Part shown: in pieces, positions 1-6,126 of the stretch
Numbering within the stretch: position 1 is the stretch's first letter
Layout: each line of letters opens with the position of its first letter
Source: JBARRO01 sp049644265
Lineage (GTDB): Bacteria > Bacteroidota > Ignavibacteria > UBA10030
Assembly: GCA_049644265.1 (NCBI GenBank)
Contig: JBARRO010000006.1
Span: 1 to 7,303, forward strand
Direction of reading: 5' to 3'
Length of the DNA: 7,303 nt
Made by a program: the position numbers and the translations under genes
The notes under the pieces: model-generated
What the model was told of the DNA's origin: nothing
The model's database searches: none
The model's input: only the letters and a program-made list of their open reading frames with translations

Positions 1-1
1 G

Positions 2-514
2 AAAATGCGCCAGCAAATGCAGACTGCCTCTCCTGAAGAAAGGGAAAAGCTGCGTGCGAAAATGAGGGAACAGTTTGAAAAAATGTCTCCTGAGGAACGG
101 CAGAAGATGTTCGGGCAAATGCGGGGAAGATTTCAGCAGGGAGGGAGGCAAGGTGGAGGAATGCAGCGGGGGGACGAGGGAGAGGGCGGTCAGAGTTCCT
201 TTTCAGGCGACCAGGGTGGCGGCATGCAGAGGCAACGGCGTCAATCACAAATCAGCACCCAGAGCGAAGTCCGCTGGCGGCTGCTTGTTGTGAAGGACAA
301 GAACGACTTTAAACCGCATCTCGTGAGAGTCGGCGCAAGCAATTTTGACAATTCCGAGATCGTCGATGGAGTTCAGGAGGGCGCTGAGATCCAAATAACA
401 ACGATCTCGCGGGCGAAGATTGCAAGCGAACAAATGAACGACAGAATGCGCGCACAGACCTCCATAGGCGGAATTGGCGGAGGCAACCGGGCGGTTTCGC
501 GAGGTGGTCGCTAG
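2..514 (+). CDS. Periplasmic adaptor (HlyD/MacA-like), C-terminal part only
   Basis: The reading frame is open to the left edge, so this is the tail of a longer protein; the ATG at 5 is probably internal. Numbering from that ATG, residues 1-45 are charged and Met/Gln/Arg-rich with a 19-residue repeat. Residues 46-80 are Gly/Gln/Arg-rich with QGGGMQR twice (49-55 and 70-76). Residues 88-137 look like the membrane-proximal end of a membrane-fusion protein: a WRLLVV strand, a KPHLVRVGAS strand, then EIVDGVQEGAEI, matching the usual 'V-x-G-x-x-x-x-x-x-E-I-x-x-G-L-x-x-G' pattern. The last 30 residues are a basic Gly/Arg tail. Such adaptors sit in the periplasm and link an inner-membrane pump to a TolC-like channel. 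Its stop is 8 bases before the ABC permease ATG, so a MacA-type partner role is likely. The lipoyl and hairpin domains lie outside the window, so the family call rests on the C-terminus and context. Confidence 0.72.
   Translation, partial: KMRQQMQTASPEEREKLRAKMREQFEKMSPEERQKMFGQMRGRFQQGGRQGGGMQRGDEGEGGQSSFSGDQGGGMQRQRRQSQISTQSEVRWRLLVVKDKNDFKPHLVRVGASNFDNSEIVDGVQEGAEIQITTISRAKIASEQMNDRMRAQTSIGGIGGGNRAVSRGGR
29..142 (+). repeat. Two in-frame 57-base (19-residue) tandem repeats in the adaptor
   Basis: Codons for S-P-E-E-R begin at 29 and again at 86, exactly 19 codons apart. Aligned positions keep SPEER, a Lys two residues later, Met-Arg at repeat positions 12-13, and Phe at position 16. The DNA copies have diverged (tctcctgaagaaagg versus tctcctgaggaacgg), so this is an old duplication, not a recent slip. 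The residues just before (Met-Arg-Gln-Gln-Met) keep the Met-Arg pair in register, suggesting a further copy starting left of the window. The segment is strongly helix-forming and may be a coiled or disordered insertion before the last beta domain. Confidence 0.7.
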
Positions 515-522
515 GGCATCAT

Positions 523-1740
523 ATGAATTTCAAAGAAAGCTTTCTTACTTCGCTCAGCGCTCTCATTGCAAACAAGCTCCGGGCGCTGTTGACCATGCTG
601 GGGATTATCATCGGCGTGGCGGCGGTCATTACGATGATCGCAATCGGCGAAGGCTCGCAAAAGGCCGTGATGGAACGAATCCAGGCCCTCGGTTCAAACT
701 TGCTCTTTATCAGCCCCGGTGCGCAGCGTGGTGGCGGGGTAACGGTTATTCAATTTGGCACAAGCGTGAGATTGCGCAATGAAGATGTCGCAAGCATCGA
801 ATCACAGTCGAACGCCCTGGAAGCTGTGGTGCCGGAATTTAACCGGTCGGCCCAGGTGAAATACGAGAATCGAAATTGGCAGACAAGGATCATCGGCACG
901 ACGCCGGATTACGAGAGTGTGAGGAACTTCTATGCTGTCTCAGGCCGTTACTTTACGAATTCGGAGGAGAGGGCGGCTTCCAAAGTCGCCGTTGTTGGTT
1001 CCGTGATCGTTGAGAACTTATTCCTGGGCGCTGACCCTCTGGGAAAGTCAATCCGCATCAACGGAAACTCGTTTCAGGTGATTGGTGTCCTTGAATCCAA
1101 GGGACAAAGCGGATTTCAGAATCCAGATGACCAGATCGTCGTCCCTCTGAAGACCGCACAAAGAAGGATATTTGGAGTGGATTTTCTCTCCCAAATAACC
1201 GCCAAGGTTGTCAGCAACGAACGTTCCGACGAAGCGTTCTACGATATCGAACGGGCCCTTCGGAAACAACACAAGCTCCGTGAAGACCAGGACAACGACT
1301 TCTCAATCCGCAACCAGGCTGATATCATCGCAACGTTTCAGGAGACACAGCAGACCTTTACCTTTCTGCTGGCGGGCATAGCAGCGGTGTCGCTGCTGGT
1401 CGGAGGAATTGGCATTATGAACATCATGATCGTCTCTGTGACCGAGCGAACCAAGGAAATCGGAGTCCGAAAAGCCATTGGTGCCCGAAGGACGGACATC
1501 ATGTGGCAGTTTCTCATCGAATCCGTCGTCATGAGCGTTGCCGGAGGATGCATGGGCATTGGCATCGGCATTGTCGCTTCGTATCTTCTGTCGACCTATG
1601 GCAACCTTTCGCCAAGTGTCTCCCTGAGCTCGGTCGTCGTCAGCTTTGCGTTTGCCTCGTTCGTGGGCATTTTCTTCGGAATTTATCCTGCCTGGAAGGC
1701 GGCGGCGGCGAACGTTATCGATGCGCTTCGGTATGAATGA
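523..1740 (+). CDS. MacB-type ABC transporter permease (FtsX domain), no ATPase domain
   Basis: This 405-residue protein has the four-segment plan of MacB/YknZ permeases. TM1 is around residues 21-43 (LGIIIGVAAVI, then AIGEGSQ). A periplasmic MacB_PCD-type domain follows at about 45-275, beginning with the typical ALGSNLLFISPGAQ. TM2 is about 280-305 and is followed by the cytoplasmic coupling segment ERTKEIGVRKAIGA (308-321), the FtsX-family hallmark that contacts the ATPase. TM3 is about 330-357 and TM4 about 367-390, ending in the usual IDALRYE. The ATG follows the upstream stop by 8 bases, with AGGG at 513-516 as a modest ribosome site overlapping that stop, supporting this start. The family couples ATP hydrolysis to moving peptides, lipoproteins, macrolides or siderophores through an adaptor and TolC. 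Substrate cannot be told from sequence. E. coli MacB carries its ATPase in the same chain; here it must be a separate protein, not in this window. Confidence 0.93.
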   Translation: MNFKESFLTSLSALIANKLRALLTMLGIIIGVAAVITMIAIGEGSQKAVMERIQALGSNLLFISPGAQRGGGVTVIQFGTSVRLRNEDVASIESQSNALEAVVPEFNRSAQVKYENRNWQTRIIGTTPDYESVRNFYAVSGRYFTNSEERAASKVAVVGSVIVENLFLGADPLGKSIRINGNSFQVIGVLESKGQSGFQNPDDQIVVPLKTAQRRIFGVDFLSQITAKVVSNERSDEAFYDIERALRKQHKLREDQDNDFSIRNQADIIATFQETQQTFTFLLAGIAAVSLLVGGIGIMNIMIVSVTERTKEIGVRKAIGARRTDIMWQFLIESVVMSVAGGCMGIGIGIVASYLLSTYGNLSPSVSLSSVVVSFAFASFVGIFFGIYPAWKAAAANVIDALRYE

Positions 1741-1771
1741 AATCTCCCAACAGTGAGTGACAATACTCCGT

Positions 1772-2815
1772 ATGCGTAAGTATGTGTTCTTGGTTTCCGG
1801 AATTCTCGTCCTCGGCGGACTGGTGGCGTACAAGATTGTTGCCAGCGATCCGTCAAAAGACGCAAGGGGAGGGCGATCCCTTCTCGTCAAAGTCCAACAG
1901 CCGCGCCGGGAGAATGTGGTGTACAGACTGTCGTTCAACGGCGATGTTGTTGCCGGACAGCAGGCGACGATCTTCTCCAAAGTCACCGGAAACCTCGAGG
2001 GGGTTTTTGTGAACATCGGGTCCTATGTCAAAAAAGATCAACTCCTCGCTTCGATTGATTCAACGGAGTTGTATCAGCAGGTTCTGCAAACAGGAGCAAC
2101 GTTCAAGAACACGGAAATGACCTACCAGCGGATCAAGGAGTTGCGGACACAGAATCTGGTGTCGAAGCAAGATCTCGAGAACTCCGAAGCCGCCTTCGGT
2201 GTCGCCCGGGCAAATTATGAACTCGCGAAAACCCGGCTCGGCTACGCACGGGTTACCGCTCCTTTTTCGGGATACGTGACAAAACGATATCTGGACCCCG
2301 GGGCTGTCATGTCCGTGAGCAACACAACACTGTTTACCATTATGGATATCGATCAGGTGAAGATTACGATCAATCTTTTGGAGCGGGACGTTCCGAAGAT
2401 ATCCAGGAATACCCGGGCCGTTGTTACCGTAGACGCTTACCCGGGGAAGGAATTCACAGGACGTGTCTCGCGCTATGCCGAGTCCATCGATCTCGCCACG
2501 AGAACCATGGCCGCGGAAATTGATATCCCGAACCCTGGCCAGCTCCTGAAACCGGGAATGTTTGCAGCAGTCTCCCTGATCGTGGAGGAACATCCGAACG
2601 CCCTGACGATCCCGACACAAGCACTCCTGAGCGACGACACGGGTCCGTACGTCTATGTCGTCGAAAACAACATCACCAGGCGCAAACGGCTGACAATCGG
2701 GAACGAGCAGGATTCCCGTACAGAGATCTTAAGCGGACTCAATGGGTCAGAGTTTGTGATTTACCTTGGCCAGCAACTCGTGAAAGAGGGGGGCAACGTT
2801 ACTGTTCAGCAGTAA
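1772..2815 (+). CDS. RND efflux periplasmic adaptor (AcrA/MexA-like membrane-fusion protein)
   Basis: The protein has 347 residues from ATG 1772; an in-frame GTG at 1757 would add five. Neither start has a clear Shine-Dalgarno; I prefer the ATG because it directly yields a basic-then-hydrophobic anchor (MRKYVFLVSGILVLGGLVAY). No Cys lipobox is present, so it is probably an uncleaved signal anchor, not a lipoprotein. Numbered from the ATG, first lipoyl half about 57-97 (KVTGNLEGVFVNIGSYVKKDQLL), helical hairpin about 99-158, second lipoyl half about 159-185 (RVTAPFSGYVTKRYLDPGAVMS), then beta-barrel and membrane-proximal domains. The hairpin tip keeps Arg120, Leu124 and Ser131 with the spacing of the AcrA Arg128/Leu132/Ser139 motif that contacts TolC-type channels. 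It lies 12 bases before the RND pump gene and is surely its partner. It bridges the pump to an outer-membrane channel. Confidence 0.94.
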   Translation: MRKYVFLVSGILVLGGLVAYKIVASDPSKDARGGRSLLVKVQQPRRENVVYRLSFNGDVVAGQQATIFSKVTGNLEGVFVNIGSYVKKDQLLASIDSTELYQQVLQTGATFKNTEMTYQRIKELRTQNLVSKQDLENSEAAFGVARANYELAKTRLGYARVTAPFSGYVTKRYLDPGAVMSVSNTTLFTIMDIDQVKITINLLERDVPKISRNTRAVVTVDAYPGKEFTGRVSRYAESIDLATRTMAAEIDIPNPGQLLKPGMFAAVSLIVEEHPNALTIPTQALLSDDTGPYVYVVENNITRRKRLTIGNEQDSRTEILSGLNGSEFVIYLGQQLVKEGGNVTVQQ

Positions 2816-2827
2816 CGGCAACTGTCT

Positions 2828-5800
2828 ATGTGGCTCACGAGACTCGCACTCAAGTATCCTATCTCGACCTTTCTCTTTGCTGTAACCATCGTTGTACTCG
2901 GTTACGTCTCTTTTCAGCAACTCCCCGTCGATCTTCTTCCGGACATCACCATCCCGGTTGTAACAACCGTCACATACTATTCAGGAGCGGGCCCACTCGA
3001 TATGGAGCAGTCTGTGACTGCGATCGTGGAGCGGGGGGTGAGCTCGGTGAATGATGTGAACTACGTGCAATCCTCAACCCGGGAGGGCGTGTCATCGGTC
3101 CGCATCAATTTCAATTGGAACGCAAATGTCGATGTGGGGATGATCGACGTGGTGCAGAGGGTCAATCGGATCCTGAACCTGTTGCCTCTTGGCGTTTCCC
3201 AGCCGTCCGTGCTCCGATTCGACATCACGAATCTCCCTGTGTGTACGATTGCGGTCTCCGGCGATATCGATGAGCGTGATCTTTACGACCTCGCGTTTAA
3301 CATCATTGAGCCCCAAATCGAGCACCTGTCAGGAGTCGCGGCGGCCCAGGTGTCCGGAGGACGGATCCGCGAGATCCATGTGATCCTGGACCGTAACCGC
3401 GTCCAGGCGCTCCAGCTCCCCGTTCAGAATGTTCTGACTGCCATTGCCAATTCCAACCTGATTATTCCGTCCGGAGACCTGAAGACGGGCCCGTTTGACT
3501 ATTCCCTGAAAACGGAAAGCCGTTTTAATGTGGTGAAGCCGATGCAGGATATTGTAGTCAGGATTGTGAACGGCGTACCGATCAGAATCAGGGATATTGC
3601 CACCGTCGAAGACAGCTACCAGGAACAAAGCGAAATCATCCGGATCAACGGGAAGCCCGGTCTTTCCCTTCGTGTGCAAAAGCTTGCAAGCGCAAACACG
3701 GTCGATGTCGTGGATCATGTGCTTCAGGGCCTTCCGAAACTCACGGGAGTTCCGGAGTCGGTAAAGCTCTCGCTGACGTTCGACCAGTCTCTCTATATCC
3801 GCCAGACCATTTCGGGATTGCAGCGTGAAGCGGGCCTGGGTGCCGTGTTCGCGATGATTATCATTCTCATATTTCTCAGGAATGTTCGTGGCACGGTCAT
3901 CATCCTGTTTGCCATTCCTCTTTCCATCCTCGTGACTTTTATCTGGTTCCGGTTCGGCAATATCACGCTGAATATCATGACATTCGGCGGTCTTGCGCTT
4001 GCCGTCGGGCGCCTCGTGGATGACTCCATTGTCGAGCTTGAAGTGATTGCGCGGCACTACAACCAACGCGATCCGCATCGTTCCAAAATGATGGCAACGC
4101 TTGATGCGGCGAAGGAAGTTGCCGCGCCGATCTTTGTGTCGACCCTCACCACCGTCATTGTGTTTCTTCCGGTTGTCTTCCTGAGCGGAATTGCGAAACT
4201 GCTCTTCATCCCGCTGACGATCACGATCGCCGTGGCATTGTTCGGATCGTTTTTTGTCTCGAGAACGATCACACCCCTTTTGTGCCTGAACTATCTCCCG
4301 CCGGAAAGGCACCTGGATCGTACGTCTGTGAAACTCGCGGACCGAACGAGGGTGATGTTCTACGATGGGATTGAGGGGATGGAGAAACGGTACGAAACGG
4401 CCTTGAAATGGACCCTGGGTCACCGGCGACTCGTAATTCTGGGCATTCTTGGAGTCTCAGTTCTCTCTGTCGGGTTGGTAAAATTCATCGGCTCGGAGTT
4501 TTTCCCTGATCAGGACGAGGCACAGTTCAACATCACGGTAAAAATGCCGGTGGGTACTCGTGCCGAAGAAACAGACAAGGTCGTTCGGCAAATTGAGGCA
4601 ACGTTGCAACGAGAAGTTCCCGAAATCAACGCCATGATTACCGATGTCGGGGTTCCACCTTCACGGAGCGGCAGCGCTTTTGGGAGAAACCAGGGGAGCC
4701 ATGCGGGGAGCATCCAGGTTGCGCTCACGCCCGCGGCCGACCGCGAGCGATCCGTTTTCCAAATTATCCAGGCGATTCGCCCGCAAATTTCCCAGATGGC
4801 AGGCGCAAATGTGTTCATCAATCCCGGGGGATTCTTGCGGTTCCTGCTGAATTTTGGATCGAGCGCGCCCATCGATGTAGAAATCCGCGGGTTTGACCTT
4901 GCACAAGGTTCGGCATTGGCCAAAGAGGTAGCGGCCATCGTTCGTGCAACGCCGGGAGCAGTGGATGTCCAGGTAAGCCGGGACGATAACCTCCCGGAAC
5001 TGCGCGTGAAGATCGACCGCGATAAGGCGGGCGTTTTGGGAATCAGTGCCGCGCAGATCTCGAATACCATCAACACCTGCATCAACGGAACGGTGGCGTC
5101 GTTGTTCACGGATCCACAATCGGGAAACCAGTATAACATCCTCGTCCGGCTCAGCGAGGATTACCGGTCTCATATTGAAGACCTGAAGAATATCGTCCTG
5201 ACGACAAGCGGAGGGCAGCAGGTGCTTCTTGGCAACGTCGCAAGAATTGAAAAAGCCAGTGCGCCTGTTCAGATCGACCGAAAACAACAGCAACGCATCG
5301 TCGACGTCACGGCGAATGTCTCCGGGAGGGATCTCGGCAGTGTTGCGTCTGATATTCGTTCCAAACTCGCGCAGCTCACACTGGCGCCCGGGTTTGAGGT
5401 TCGGCTCGGAGGTAATGTCGAACAACAGGAAAAGACTTTCCGGGACCTCACCCTTGCGTTTGCGCTGGCTATTCTCCTCGTGTACGTTGTCATGGCGTCA
5501 CAATTCCAGTCGCTCCTTGATCCGTTCATCATCATGTTCACAGTTCCGCTTGGCATCATTGGAGTGTTTTGGGCCCTGTTCCTCACCGGGACCACGCTTT
5601 CGGTCACGTCGTTTCAAGGGATTATTGTGATGGTAGGAATTGTCGTGAGTAACGGCATTTTGCTGGTCGATTATACGAATCACCTCAGGATGAAAGGTCT
5701 TTCCCTCCATGACGCAGTCGTGAAAGCAGGTAGGACCAGACTGAAACCCATCCTGATGACATCACTCGCGACCGTCCTTGGCCTGATCCCCATGGCGACC

Positions 5801-6007
5801 GGGATCGGTGGAGAGTCCACGCAAGCGCCCCTCGCAATTTCAGTAATCGGCGGATTGACCGTTTCAACCATACTGACGTTGCTGTTTGTTCCATGTCTCT
5901 ACACCCTCTTTGAAGAGCGTTTCAAGAGAGAGATGCAGGACAAGGACGTTGAGGAACTCGACGGCTCCCCGTTGTCCGTCCCGGCGGAAGCCGAGCGCAC
6001 AAAATAG
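2828..6007 (+). CDS. RND efflux pump, AcrB/HAE1-type inner-membrane permease
   Basis: This 1059-residue protein matches the usual size (AcrB is 1049) and the duplicated RND plan. TM1 is about 12-30, the first large periplasmic loop about 31-336, and TM2-TM6 about 337-490. TM7 is about 534-556, the second periplasmic loop about 557-872, and TM8-TM12 about 873-1035. The proton-relay pair is Asp398-Asp399 in GRLVDDSIVELEV, equivalent to AcrB Asp407/408. In TM10-TM11, Arg971 and Thr978 (RTRLKPILMTS) match AcrB Arg971/Thr978, but the AcrB Lys940 position is Ser941 (GIVVSNGILLVDY). The HME-type heavy-metal signature is not evident, so drug/amphiphile export is more likely than metal export; substrate is unknown. 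The ATG sits 12 bases after the adaptor stop with no obvious Shine-Dalgarno, suggesting coupled translation. The pump trimer exchanges periplasmic protons for substrate and hands it to the adaptor and outer-membrane channel. Confidence 0.96.
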   Translation: MWLTRLALKYPISTFLFAVTIVVLGYVSFQQLPVDLLPDITIPVVTTVTYYSGAGPLDMEQSVTAIVERGVSSVNDVNYVQSSTREGVSSVRINFNWNANVDVGMIDVVQRVNRILNLLPLGVSQPSVLRFDITNLPVCTIAVSGDIDERDLYDLAFNIIEPQIEHLSGVAAAQVSGGRIREIHVILDRNRVQALQLPVQNVLTAIANSNLIIPSGDLKTGPFDYSLKTESRFNVVKPMQDIVVRIVNGVPIRIRDIATVEDSYQEQSEIIRINGKPGLSLRVQKLASANTVDVVDHVLQGLPKLTGVPESVKLSLTFDQSLYIRQTISGLQREAGLGAVFAMIIILIFLRNVRGTVIILFAIPLSILVTFIWFRFGNITLNIMTFGGLALAVGRLVDDSIVELEVIARHYNQRDPHRSKMMATLDAAKEVAAPIFVSTLTTVIVFLPVVFLSGIAKLLFIPLTITIAVALFGSFFVSRTITPLLCLNYLPPERHLDRTSVKLADRTRVMFYDGIEGMEKRYETALKWTLGHRRLVILGILGVSVLSVGLVKFIGSEFFPDQDEAQFNITVKMPVGTRAEETDKVVRQIEATLQREVPEINAMITDVGVPPSRSGSAFGRNQGSHAGSIQVALTPAADRERSVFQIIQAIRPQISQMAGANVFINPGGFLRFLLNFGSSAPIDVEIRGFDLAQGSALAKEVAAIVRATPGAVDVQVSRDDNLPELRVKIDRDKAGVLGISAAQISNTINTCINGTVASLFTDPQSGNQYNILVRLSEDYRSHIEDLKNIVLTTSGGQQVLLGNVARIEKASAPVQIDRKQQQRIVDVTANVSGRDLGSVASDIRSKLAQLTLAPGFEVRLGGNVEQQEKTFRDLTLAFALAILLVYVVMASQFQSLLDPFIIMFTVPLGIIGVFWALFLTGTTLSVTSFQGIIVMVGIVVSNGILLVDYTNHLRMKGLSLHDAVVKAGRTRLKPILMTSLATVLGLIPMATGIGGESTQAPLAISVIGGLTVSTILTLLFVPCLYTLFEERFKREMQDKDVEELDGSPLSVPAEAERTK

Positions 6008-6070
6008 CTTTTCAGCCCCGTTCATTCCTCCTTTTTTGTTTCACACTCGCAAGGTCAGACTGCCTGGTTG

Positions 6071-6099
6071 GGCAGGTTGATTTGGCTTCCAACCTTGCC
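6071..6099. repeat. Imperfect dyad in the carboxylase upstream region
   Basis: GGCAGGTTG (6071-6079) pairs with CAACC (6090-6094) plus TGCC (6096-6099), giving nine base pairs with one bulged T at 6095 and a ten-base loop. Competing pairings exist. CTGCC 6060-6064 can pair with GGCAG 6071-6075, and GCAAGGT 6049-6055 can pair with ACCTTGC 6092-6098. GGTTG also occurs directly repeated at 6066 and 6075. It could be an operator, or part of a weak terminator for the pump genes, but no run of T follows it, only TATATT. Function is an inference. Confidence 0.45.
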
Positions 6100-6105
6100 T
6101 ATATT
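6077..6105 (+). promoter_or_regulatory. Candidate sigma70-like promoter of the carboxylase gene
   Basis: TTGATT at 6077-6082 and TATATT at 6100-6105 are separated by exactly 17 bases. They match four of six and five of six positions of the TTGACA/TATAAT consensus. Transcription would start around 6111-6113, leaving a short leader of about 15 bases before the ATG at 6127. The site lies in the only sizeable gap of the window, where the gene set changes from efflux to acyl-CoA metabolism, which supports an independent promoter. Part of the spacer lies in a dyad. If the organism uses a Bacteroidota-type sigma factor (-7 TAnnTTTG) the match would be poorer. Confidence 0.55.
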
Positions 6106-6126
6106 GAAGTTACTCACCTTCTTCGA

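Noticed and set aside
5..514. Reading the first frame as a complete 169-residue small protein starting at ATG 5
   Set aside because: The frame is open to the edge, the repeat register continues to the left, and the C-terminus matches only the end of an adaptor, so a truncated gene is far more likely.
1303..2016. 237-codon minus-strand open frame spanning the permease-adaptor junction
   Set aside because: It crosses two confident + strand genes, has low-complexity basic composition and no family features.
3329..4423. Long open frame of 364 codons on the minus strand opposite the RND pump
   Set aside because: The protein is rich in His, Arg, Asp and Asn without any recognisable fold, and it lies fully antisense to a clear, well-conserved pump gene. 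It is a shadow of codon bias.
4661..5425. 254-codon minus-strand open frame inside the pump gene
   Set aside because: It is fully antisense to conserved RND coding sequence, with no domain-like pattern.
5982..5993. CGGC-GGAA-GCCG mini-hairpin near the end of the pump gene
   Set aside because: It is a four-pair stem inside coding sequence with no T run after it, and is likely chance in GC-rich codons.
6028..6040. T-rich tract (six T at 6032-6037) after the pump stop as a possible intrinsic terminator
   Set aside because: No GC-rich hairpin lies directly before it. The nearest palindromic stretch is the weak A/T-rich AAAA-TAGC-TTTT at 6001-6012.
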